Source of the DNA: Gammaproteobacteria bacterium UBA5109
GTDB lineage: Bacteria; Pseudomonadota; Gammaproteobacteria; Pseudomonadales; Pseudohongiellaceae
Direction of reading: 5' to 3'
DNA: 64,000 nt
Assembly (NCBI GenBank): GCA_002414385.1
Contig: DHZH01000001.1
Location: forward strand, 186,431 to 250,430
The position numbers and the translations under genes were made by a program. The notes beneath the pieces are model-generated. The model searched no databases and was not told where the DNA came from. It saw only the letters and a program-made list of their open reading frames with translations. Below are positions 18,477-24,975 of this stretch, in pieces. Position 1 is the stretch's first letter, and every line of letters begins with the position of its first letter.

Positions 18477-18821
18477 ATGAGCGTTGAAGAAAACATTGAA
18501 GAGACCATAAAAGACCAGATCAGTAAAAATCCGATTATTCTCTACATGAAGGGCAGCCCCAACCAGCCGCAGTGCGGGTTTTCCTCACAGGCCTCGCAGA
18601 TTCTGATGGCTTGTGGTGAACGTTTTGCCTATGTCGATATTCTGGCGAATCCGGAGATTCGTTCCAATTTGCCTAAAATTTCTGACTGGCCAACTTTCCC
18701 CCAACTCTTTGTTGATGGTGAACTGGTTGGCGGCTGCGACATCATGACCGAGTTGTATCAGAATGGCGAACTCAAGGATATGCTCACTAAAGCAACACCT
18801 GAAGAAAATCCTGAATCCTGA
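18477..18821 (+). CDS. grxD: Monothiol glutaredoxin, Grx4 type
   Basis: 114 residues from ATG 18477 (AGGA 7 bases upstream); the frame is open 15 codons earlier but with a poor start. The monothiol active site C-G-F-S is in P-Q-C-G-F-S-S-Q-A, followed by W-P-T-F-P-Q-L-F-V-D-G-E-L-V-G-G-C-D, the glutathione-binding half. Proteins of this type bind a [2Fe-2S] cluster with glutathione and partner with BolA, acting in Fe-S delivery and iron sensing. Position after hyuB and near GST is noted, but co-transcription is not certain (77-bp gap). Confidence 0.94.
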   Translation: MSVEENIEETIKDQISKNPIILYMKGSPNQPQCGFSSQASQILMACGERFAYVDILANPEIRSNLPKISDWPTFPQLFVDGELVGGCDIMTELYQNGELKDMLTKATPEENPES

Positions 18822-18851
18822 TTAATACAGGGCAGCTGCCGGGCTCTGCAT

Positions 18852-19721
18852 ATGTCTGATTCAGTTCGCGGTGTCAGCTTGATGCTGGTAGCAACATTAC
18901 TGTTCGCCCTGATGACAGTCTTCGTCAAGCTATTGCCTGACATCCCTCCCATGGAAGTGGTATTTTTCCGGGCTGTATTTGCCCTTGCCGGCTGTCATTA
19001 TTTTCTGGCAAGAGCAAGGGTTCCGGTCCTGGGCAATAACAGGGTATTACTTTTCATTCGCGGATTCTCCGGCTCCTTCGCCCTGGTTCTGAATTATTAC
19101 CTGGTGCAGCAGGTACCGCTCGCTGCCGCATCGACGCTGGTCTACCTGGCACCGGTTTTTACCACGATTTTCGGCATTTTTTACGTCAAGGAAAAAGTCG
19201 GGCCACTGCAGTTTCTGTTTTTTGCCCTGAGTTTCAGCGGCATACTGGTGATCCAGGGTTTCGACGCCCGGGTGACATTTTTCCATCTTCTGGTAGGTCT
19301 GAGCTGTTCGATGTTAATGGGGGTGGCTTATAACTGTGTCAGAAAACTGACAACAACCGAGCATCCGCTGGTGATCATGTATTACTTTCCCCTGCTATGT
19401 CTGCCGGTAACCATGATAGGGATGTTGTTCAGCTGGCACACGCCAGAGGGGCTGGAATGGCTGTATCTCCTGATGGTAGGAATGACAGGACAGCTGGCAC
19501 AGTATTTCCTCACCCGTGCCTACCAGATTGCTGAAATCGCCACGGTATCAATAGCCTCGTACACCAGCATTATTTATACCATCGGCTTTGGTTTCATAAT
19601 TTTCGGTGAAAGCTTTAATGCCATGACCTACCTGGGTATGGCACTGGTGGTCGCCGGAATTATCTGTAATGTTCTCTGGAAACAGCGCCAGGGAAAATCA
19701 TCCGTCATACTTGCCAAATAA
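18852..19721 (+). CDS. EamA-family (DMT) transporter
   Basis: 289 residues with ten hydrophobic helices in two EamA repeats (about 5-130 and 145-280), the standard layout of the drug/metabolite transporter superfamily. The second repeat ends with the conserved F-G-E-S-F-N-A-M-T-Y-L-G-M-A-L block. An inner-membrane exporter or importer of a small metabolite is expected; substrate cannot be predicted. It starts 30 bp after grxD on the same strand, so it may be read through from it. Confidence 0.87.
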   Translation: MSDSVRGVSLMLVATLLFALMTVFVKLLPDIPPMEVVFFRAVFALAGCHYFLARARVPVLGNNRVLLFIRGFSGSFALVLNYYLVQQVPLAAASTLVYLAPVFTTIFGIFYVKEKVGPLQFLFFALSFSGILVIQGFDARVTFFHLLVGLSCSMLMGVAYNCVRKLTTTEHPLVIMYYFPLLCLPVTMIGMLFSWHTPEGLEWLYLLMVGMTGQLAQYFLTRAYQIAEIATVSIASYTSIIYTIGFGFIIFGESFNAMTYLGMALVVAGIICNVLWKQRQGKSSVILAK

Positions 19722-19934
19722 GCAAAATTCATCCAGAAAAAAGATCACAGCCTGACAGCTCAGGATTAAGCTGCGACTGACATCTTTTTGGCACAAGATT
19801 AGAATAAAGCAAGCCAGCTCAATCAGGGCGACTTCGTCACTGATGCCACTGTGCCATGCTCCTATTAAGAGTATACTGAGTCGGTGTCAGACCAATGCAC
19901 CTTGTGTTTCAACTCCCGGAATCATCAAGCATAA

Positions 19935-20882
19935 ATGGAATTCAAAGACTATTACAAAATCATGGGCGTAGAAGAAACCGCGTCCCAGGAAGAAATCAAA
20001 AAGGCCTATCGCAAGCTCGCCAGACGTTATCATCCGGACGTCAGCAAGGAAGAAAATGCTGAACAGCTTTTCAAGGACCTGGGTGAAGCCTATGAAGTAC
20101 TCAAGGACAAGGACAAACGCCAGGAGTACGATCAGCTCCGAAAAATGGGAGCGATGGGCAACAATGGCGAATTCAGGCCGCCACCGGGTTGGGAATCGGC
20201 AACAAATTTCAGCGATCAGGGCAGTGGCGATTTCAGTGATTTCTTTGAAAATATTTTCGGACGCAGTGGTGGCTTTCATCGGAGCTACGCCGGAGGCAGG
20301 ACCACCGGCTTTGATATGCGTGGTGAGGATATTCACACTGAATTGTCCCTGTTTCTGGAAGATGTTTTTGCCGGTACTGAAAAAACTCTGCAGTTACGGA
20401 TCCCGGTGGTGGACGATCATGGCATGGTTACGCACCAGACCCGGAAATTGAAGGTCAAGATTCCGGCAGGCACCAGCGAAGGTCAGAATCTCAAACTTAA
20501 GGGCCAGGGCGCACCCGGAATTGGCAAGGGACCGACAGGTGATCTGATTATCAGCATTCGGCTGGCCCCTCACCCCCTATATACTATTCAGGGAAAAAAC
20601 ATTTCCATTGTTCTGCCGCTGACACCCTGGGAAGCAGCATTGGGTACCAAGTTGACCGTCCCGACACCAGGTGGAAAAATCAAACTGAGCGTTCCGGCGC
20701 ATACACAAAGCGGTGCCAGGTTGCGGATCAAGGCAAGGGGACTGCCGGGCAAACCGCCCGGTGATTTTTTTGCCGTGGTGAAAATCGTGATGCCGGACAG
20801 GGGCAGTGAAAAGTCTGATCAGCTGTTTAGCGAATTAAGCAAAGAGCTGGACTTTAATCCGCGACAGCACTGGGAGGAATGA
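19935..20882 (+). CDS. cbpA: Curved DNA-binding protein CbpA (DnaJ-class co-chaperone)
   Basis: 315 residues. The J-domain at 1-70 contains the H-P-D tripeptide (R-Y-H-P-D-V) that stimulates DnaK. A G/F-rich linker follows (70-125), then two C-terminal beta domains with V-K-I-P-A-G-T and L-S-V-P-A-H-T. It lacks the zinc-finger of DnaJ, as CbpA does. It acts as an alternative DnaJ and binds curved DNA. Its TGA overlaps the region of the cbpM start; the two form the usual pair. Confidence 0.95.
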   Translation: MEFKDYYKIMGVEETASQEEIKKAYRKLARRYHPDVSKEENAEQLFKDLGEAYEVLKDKDKRQEYDQLRKMGAMGNNGEFRPPPGWESATNFSDQGSGDFSDFFENIFGRSGGFHRSYAGGRTTGFDMRGEDIHTELSLFLEDVFAGTEKTLQLRIPVVDDHGMVTHQTRKLKVKIPAGTSEGQNLKLKGQGAPGIGKGPTGDLIISIRLAPHPLYTIQGKNISIVLPLTPWEAALGTKLTVPTPGGKIKLSVPAHTQSGARLRIKARGLPGKPPGDFFAVVKIVMPDRGSEKSDQLFSELSKELDFNPRQHWEE

Positions 20883-20884
20883 AC

Positions 20885-21220
20885 ATGAGTAAAAGTCATG
20901 ATCCTGAAACCATTATGAATGAGCATTTTTATTCTTTCAGCGAAGTCTGTGAACGCCAGAGTCTGAAAGAAGATTTCATTATCCACTGCGTTGAATTTGG
21001 CATCATCGAAGTCAGAGGTGGCGGGCGCAAACAGGATTGGATGTTTTCATTCAGCGAAATTCCCAGACTTGAAAAGGCATATCGCCTGCATGCGGATCTG
21101 GGTATTGATTATTCCGGCCTTGCCCTGGTGCTTGAATTACTGGATGAGATCAATGATCTGCGCGTCATCAATGACATATTAAATAAAAGACTTGAACGCT
21201 GGGAGGAAGAGAAGGAGTAA
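20885..21220 (+). CDS. cbpM: Chaperone modulator CbpM
   Basis: 111 residues from ATG 20885. An earlier ATG at 20879 overlaps the cbpA stop but sits right against GGGAGG (20872-20877), while 20885 has a 7-base spacing. The sequence has the MerR-like helical start (Y-S-F-S-E-V-C-E-R) and a C-terminal helix-rich part of the CbpM family. CbpM binds the J-domain of CbpA and blocks both its co-chaperone and DNA-binding functions. Directly downstream of cbpA. Confidence 0.92.
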   Translation: MSKSHDPETIMNEHFYSFSEVCERQSLKEDFIIHCVEFGIIEVRGGGRKQDWMFSFSEIPRLEKAYRLHADLGIDYSGLALVLELLDEINDLRVINDILNKRLERWEEEKE

Positions 21221-21241
21221 AACCTGCCATGAGCAGGGGAA

Positions 21242-22624
21242 CTACTTGCCGCCATCGGCGAGCTTGGCTGGATCGAGCAAGTGTTCAAGTTCTTCTTTGC
21301 TTAAGCCGCTTTCTTCAGCAGCCACATCAATAATGGCCCTGCCTTCGGCATAGGCTTTTTTGGCAATGGCCGCGGCTTTCTCATAACCGATCACCGGATT
21401 CAGGGCAGTCACCAGAATTGGATTACGTGCCAGTGCTTCCTGCAATTTGTCTTCGCGCACCTTAAATCCGGCAATTGCCTTGTCTGCCAGCAAGCGGCTG
21501 CTGTTGCTCAAGAGCTCAATACTGTTCAGAAGGTTAAGGGCAATCAGGGGCAGCATGACATTCAGTTCAAAGTTTCCTGACTGTCCGGCGACGGTTATTG
21601 CCGTATCATTGCCGATTACCTGAGCTCCGACCATGGCAGCCGCTTCCGGAATCACCGGATTGACCTTGCCGGGCATGATCGATGAACCGGGTTGCAGGGC
21701 CTCTAACTCAATTTCACCGAGGCCAGCCAGAGGTCCGGAGTTCATCCAGCGCAAATCATTGGCGATTTTAATAAGCGTCACGGCCGTCGTTTTCAGCTGA
21801 CCCGACAGAGCCACCGCAGTATCCTGCGAGGATATCCGGGTGAAAAAGTTTTCTGCAGGAGTAAAAGTCAGACCTGTCATTTCCGAGAGCACGGCACAAA
21901 ACTCTGCGGCAAATTCCGGATGCGCATTAATCCCGGTTCCGACAGCCGTTCCTCCCTGAGCCAGACTTTGTAAATCCGGTTGCAGGGCAGTCAGTCTGGC
22001 AGCATCATTTTCAACTTGTGTGGCCCAGCCTTCCAGGCTCTGGGACAGACGAACCGGCATGGCATCCATCAGATGGGTACGTCCGGTTTTGACAAATTCA
22101 CGAACTTCTCCGGCTTTGATATGAATGACTTTGGCCATATGGTCCAGTGCCGGTAGCAGACGCTGATGCAGGGCGAGTGCAGCGCTGACATGGATGCAGG
22201 TGGGGATGACATCATTACTGCTCTGGCCACAATTGACATGGTCATTGGGGCTGACTTTATCCTGATAGAGTTCACTGGCCAGTGTTGCCAGTACTTCGTT
22301 GGCATTCATGTTGGTGCTGGTGCCGGATCCGGTCTGAAACACGTCGACAGGAAAATGCTGCAACAGGTTTTCTTCGGCCAGTAAATCCCGGGCAGCCTTG
22401 CTGATGGCAAAGCCCATCTCTTTCGGGATCTGTCCCAGTTTGACATTGGCACTGGCAGCGGCAGATTTAATCAGCAGCAGGGAGCGGATAAAAGCTTCCG
22501 GCATGGCCTGACCGCTGAGAGGAAAATTATTGATGGCGCGCTGGGTCTGGGCTCCATACAGTGCGTCTGCAGGGACTTCCAGTGCCCCCATGCTGTCATG
22601 TTCGGTGCGTGTCTTTTTACTCAT
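21242..22624 (-). CDS. fumC: Fumarate hydratase class II
   Basis: 460 residues, full length. The fumarase/aspartase signature G-S-S-I-M-P-G-K-V-N-P is near residue 317, and T-G-R-T-H-L-M-D-A and S-S-N-D-V-I-P-T are present. It hydrates fumarate to malate in the TCA cycle without an Fe-S cluster. A perfect Fur 7-1-7 site lies 199-213 bp upstream (22823-22837). In Pseudomonas, fumC is Fur-repressed so that the iron-free enzyme replaces Fe-S fumarase during iron limitation, and the same logic may apply here. Confidence 0.95.
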   Translation of the reverse strand: MSKKTRTEHDSMGALEVPADALYGAQTQRAINNFPLSGQAMPEAFIRSLLLIKSAAASANVKLGQIPKEMGFAISKAARDLLAEENLLQHFPVDVFQTGSGTSTNMNANEVLATLASELYQDKVSPNDHVNCGQSSNDVIPTCIHVSAALALHQRLLPALDHMAKVIHIKAGEVREFVKTGRTHLMDAMPVRLSQSLEGWATQVENDAARLTALQPDLQSLAQGGTAVGTGINAHPEFAAEFCAVLSEMTGLTFTPAENFFTRISSQDTAVALSGQLKTTAVTLIKIANDLRWMNSGPLAGLGEIELEALQPGSSIMPGKVNPVIPEAAAMVGAQVIGNDTAITVAGQSGNFELNVMLPLIALNLLNSIELLSNSSRLLADKAIAGFKVREDKLQEALARNPILVTALNPVIGYEKAAAIAKKAYAEGRAIIDVAAEESGLSKEELEHLLDPAKLADGGK

Positions 22625-22705
22625 GGTATTAAAGCTAACAGGAATAGTAGAGGACTGTCACATGGAAAATCAGAACCAGGGAAAGCTGAAGAACTTGAGG
22701 TACAA

Positions 22706-22787
22706 CAAAGCTGCCTGGTACTTCGCTATGGGGAAAGGAAGCACAACATTAATCAAGTGACCCGCTTAATAAATGCAGGCAGCTTTG
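22706..22787. repeat. 12-bp perfect inverted repeat in fumC upstream region
   Basis: CAAAGCTGCCTG (22706-22717) and CAGGCAGCTTTG (22776-22787) are perfect complements separated by 58 bp. On the fumC strand it would form a long stem-loop in the leader, just downstream of the Fur site. No T-run follows on either strand, so it is not a standard terminator. It may be a fumC leader structure or part of a small RNA. Confidence 0.5.
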
Positions 22788-22822
22788 CTGTTTTGCTCAA
22801 GCGAGGCCAGAATAACATTAAA

Positions 22823-22837
22823 TGATAATGATTATCA
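22823..22837. promoter_or_regulatory. Fur box (perfect 7-1-7)
   Basis: TGATAATGATTATCA is a perfect 7-1-7 inverted repeat matching the Fur heptamer TGATAAT. It is 120 bp upstream of the thiamine-binding-type gene and 199 bp upstream of fumC, so it may repress either or both when iron is plentiful. Confidence 0.8.
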
Positions 22838-22957
22838 ATAGCGTTTAAGGCAGTTTTTATTATTTCATTTCCCTGTTGAATATAGTGAAATGCACAGCTG
22901 AAGCATCTGGGGTATCCTGCACGTCTCAGCAAATCAAAGCTTTCCTGGTAGTGAATC

Positions 22958-23206
22958 ATGAATATTACTGTTGAAATTTCCATGTATCCCTTTTTCGAGG
23001 ATTACAAAGTTCCAATCAAAAGTTTTATCGACAAACTCAATACCTACAAGCAGCTCAAGACATCAACCAGTGCGACTTCCACCATCATCAGTGGCGACTA
23101 TGATTATGTCATGCAGGTGTTAAAGGAAATGCTGGCCTGGAGCTATACCGAGCACGGCCGGGCAGTTTATGTCACCAAGTTTATTCCCGGCCTTACTGCT
23201 GAATGA
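22958..23206 (+). CDS. Small thiamine-binding / MTH1187-YkoF-like protein
   Basis: 82 residues. The pattern E-I-S-M-Y-P-F at the start, T-S-T-I-I-S-G-D-Y-D-Y-V-M in the middle and a late V-Y-V-T-K-F strand fits the small ferredoxin-fold family that includes MTH1187 and the thiamine/HMP-binding YkoF repeats. There is no signal peptide, so it is cytosolic. The last 4 bases overlap the start of the pnuC-like gene (ATGA), so the two are coupled. Together they suggest uptake or sensing of thiamine or its HMP moiety. Family assignment is by pattern, moderate confidence. Confidence 0.65.
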   Translation: MNITVEISMYPFFEDYKVPIKSFIDKLNTYKQLKTSTSATSTIISGDYDYVMQVLKEMLAWSYTEHGRAVYVTKFIPGLTAE

Positions 23207-23796
23207 TTGCCCTGGGCTTTGAAATCCTGGCAGTGGCCCTGGCGATTGCCTATCTGTTGCTGGCTGCCAGGGAAAGCATTCTGTGCTGGTACTGCGCCTT
23301 TGCCAGTTCACTTATTTTCGTTTTCCTGTTCTGGGATGTGAGCCTGCTGATGGAATCCATGCTGAACATCTTTTATGTCGTGATGGCCGTGGTCGGCTGG
23401 AGGCAGTGGAAATTCGGGGGTAAAACAGACGGGGAACTGGCAATCAGCACACTGCAACTTTGGCAGCATGGAGTAATCATTGGACTGATGCTGAGCCTGG
23501 CTTTAATAAACGGCTGGCTACTGACTCGTTATACCAGTGCGGCATGGCCCTATCTGGATTCTTTCACCACCTGGGCCAGCCTTATCACAACCTTCATGGT
23601 GGTTTTCAAGGTGCTGGAAAACTGGCTGTACTGGTTTCTGATTGATTCGATATCAATCTATCTGTACATCGACCGGGAGCTGTACCTGACGGCGCTGTTG
23701 TTTTTCGCCTATGTGATTATCGTGGTGTTCGGCTATATCAACTGGCGCAAAACCTACCAGCTAGCGGGGCAAAAACAGGCAGCCCTCACTCCCTGA
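23203..23796 (+). CDS. PnuC-family transporter, probably thiamine (PnuT) type
   Basis: 197 residues with about seven hydrophobic helices. PnuC-family hallmarks are the W-x-x-W-K-F motif (W-R-Q-W-K-F) near residue 67 and the later E-N-W-L-Y-W-F-L-I-D-S-I-S-I-Y block. The family performs facilitated uptake of NMN/nicotinamide riboside (PnuC), riboflavin (PnuX) or thiamine (PnuT), with intracellular phosphorylation trapping the substrate. The coupled thiamine-binding-type gene favours PnuT, but this is context only. A Fur site upstream is unexpected for this family. Confidence 0.8.
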   Translation: MIALGFEILAVALAIAYLLLAARESILCWYCAFASSLIFVFLFWDVSLLMESMLNIFYVVMAVVGWRQWKFGGKTDGELAISTLQLWQHGVIIGLMLSLALINGWLLTRYTSAAWPYLDSFTTWASLITTFMVVFKVLENWLYWFLIDSISIYLYIDRELYLTALLFFAYVIIVVFGYINWRKTYQLAGQKQAALTP

Positions 23797-23800
23797 ATAC

Positions 23801-23814
23801 CCCGCAAATGCGGG
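23801..23814. terminator. Short GC hairpin between convergent genes
   Basis: CCCGCA (23801-23806) and TGCGGG (23809-23814) form a perfect 6-bp stem between the 3' ends of the pnuC-like gene and bfr. It may serve as a bidirectional terminator, though no long T-run follows. Confidence 0.4.
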
Positions 23815-23817
23815 CAC

Positions 23818-24291
23818 TTATTCGTCGTTCATTTTCTCTGACAGGTAATTCTGGATGCCGATTTTCTCAATCAGTCCCAGCTGGGTTTCCAGCCAGTCGA
23901 CATGATCCTCTTCGTCGTCAAGAATCTTCTGGAACAGGTCGCGTGAGACGAAGTCTTTGACTTCCTCACAATAGGTGATGGCCTCCCTGAGATCCGGAAT
24001 GGCGCGCATTTCCAGCCCCAGATCGGAGTTCAGTATTTCCTCGGTATCCTCACCAATATGCAGTTTGCCAAGATCCTGCAGGTTGGGCAGACCTTCAAGA
24101 AACAGAATACGTTCGATCAGATTGTCAGCGTGCTTCATCTCATCGATAGACTCGTGATAGGACTTCTCATAGAGTTCCTTCAGCCCCCAGTCCTGGAACA
24201 TTTTGGCATGCAAAAAATACTGATTGATGGCGACCAGCTCATTACCCAGAACCTTGTTGAGATATTTAATGACCTGTTTATCACCCTGCAT
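23818..24291 (-). CDS. bfr: Bacterioferritin
   Basis: 157 residues, the normal length. All ferroxidase ligands are at the expected positions: E18, E51, H54, E94, E127 and H130. The haem ligand is M52. It forms a 24-subunit iron-storage shell that oxidises Fe2+ and stores ferric mineral; iron is released with help from Bfd, whose gene lies 415 bp upstream. A perfect FNR/Anr-type box (24324-24337) lies 33 bp upstream of the start codon, suggesting oxygen-responsive control. The C-terminus is acidic. Confidence 0.96.
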   Translation of the reverse strand: MQGDKQVIKYLNKVLGNELVAINQYFLHAKMFQDWGLKELYEKSYHESIDEMKHADNLIERILFLEGLPNLQDLGKLHIGEDTEEILNSDLGLEMRAIPDLREAITYCEEVKDFVSRDLFQKILDDEEDHVDWLETQLGLIEKIGIQNYLSEKMNDE

Positions 24292-24323
24292 GCGACTCTC
24301 CTGCCTGTTTGTCTGAAATGAAT

Positions 24324-24337
24324 TTGATCTGGATCAA
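24324..24337. promoter_or_regulatory. FNR/Anr-type box at the bfr promoter
   Basis: TTGATCTGGATCAA is a perfect match to TTGAT-N4-ATCAA. It ends 33 bp from the bfr start codon. At such a distance it overlaps the likely core promoter, so repression under low oxygen is as plausible as activation. Confidence 0.7.
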
Positions 24338-24453
24338 TATTGTACCTGCCAGCCCGCGAAAGTCCACAGCTAAGTTGTTAATTTCCAAGGATATTTTATA
24401 AATAAGAATACTTATTACTTCGTTTAACAATTAGCTTAATCGTGCAGGAAATG

Positions 24454-24657
24454 GTTCGGGACAGGAGTTTCTCCCACAGATATACAGGTAAGGGGCGAGA
24501 GCAGGACGCGATAGCTTTAGCCGCGAAGGGTTCGGGACTGAAGTCCCTCCTACAGGTGTACCTGATCTGATGTATGAGCGGTTTTAACCGCGAAGGTTCG
24601 GGAATAAATTACCTCCTACCGGGTCAATTACATGTAGGAGCAGCTTTAGCCGCGAAT
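24454..24657. repeat. REP/BIME-like repeat cluster, two hairpin types
   Basis: Six palindromic units lie between bfr and bfd. Type A has the hairpin CGGCTTTAGCCGCGAA (24508-24526 degenerate, 24572-24595, 24632-24656). Type B has the hairpin GGGACTTTAGTCCCGAA in reverse (24454-24479 degenerate, 24529-24555, 24595-24619 degenerate). Both share TGTAGGAG and CGAA ends, and A and B units alternate in opposite orientation. They resemble Pseudomonas REP sequences mobilised by RAYT transposases; no RAYT gene is in the window. Confidence 0.85.
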
Positions 24658-24706
24658 AATCGAGGGAAAATTGGCTTTTAACGAAGTATTGCCAAGCGCA
24701 ACAGGT

Positions 24707-24892
24707 TTAGGCGGGGTGGAAGGGTGCTTTCTTGGTCGCAGTCTCTACTATCGATTTGGCCTGTTGCATACACTTGCCGCACTGCGTGGAAACCCCCAGA
24801 GAGCGGCGAACTTCCGCAAACGAGCTGGCACCGCCAGTGATGGATTCCTTGATCTGGCGGTCAGTGACTGCTTTACAGAGACAAACGTACAT
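24707..24892 (-). CDS. bfd: Bacterioferritin-associated ferredoxin
   Basis: 61 residues. It has the Bfd/NifU-C-like Fer2_BFD pattern with C-L-C near the start (C4, C6) and C-G-K-C at 38-41, the four [2Fe-2S] ligands. Bfd docks on bacterioferritin and passes electrons to reduce and release stored iron. A Fur-like box lies 56 bp upstream (24948-24962), consistent with induction in iron starvation. bfr lies downstream on the same strand but is separated by REP repeats and has its own promoter signal. Confidence 0.94.
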   Translation of the reverse strand: MYVCLCKAVTDRQIKESITGGASSFAEVRRSLGVSTQCGKCMQQAKSIVETATKKAPFHPA

Positions 24893-24947
24893 GAGTGAGT
24901 ATTCTCCAGGCCTTGCTAGCCTAACTTGATGAGAATACTAAGCTTAA

Positions 24948-24962
24948 TGAGAATCATTGTCA
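24948..24962. promoter_or_regulatory. Fur box upstream of bfd
   Basis: TGAGAATCATTGTCA fits TGAnAAT-1-ATTnTCA, a 7-1-7 Fur arrangement with one mismatched pair. A second TGAGAAT half-site lies just upstream at 24929-24935, so extended Fur binding is likely. Distance to the bfd start is 56 bp. Confidence 0.7.
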
Positions 24963-24975
24963 ACAAAAAAAAGAA

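Larger units (their letters stand above)
22625..22957. promoter_or_regulatory. 333-bp divergent control region between fumC and the thiamine-transport pair
   Basis: No convincing gene is present. It holds a Fur box (22823-22837) and a 12-bp inverted repeat (22706-22787). No TPP-riboswitch signature was recognised upstream of the transporter pair, although thiamine-type PnuC genes often have one. Confidence 0.5.

Noticed and set aside
22625..22957. TPP riboswitch upstream of the PnuC-like gene
   Set aside because: The conserved THI-element cores (CTGAGA and the GATNTGGATAATGCCAGCG block) were looked for and not found.
22753..22983. Small minus-strand frame near the Fur site
   Set aside because: It runs across the Fur box and into the thiamine-binding-type gene in the opposite direction; no SD or family.
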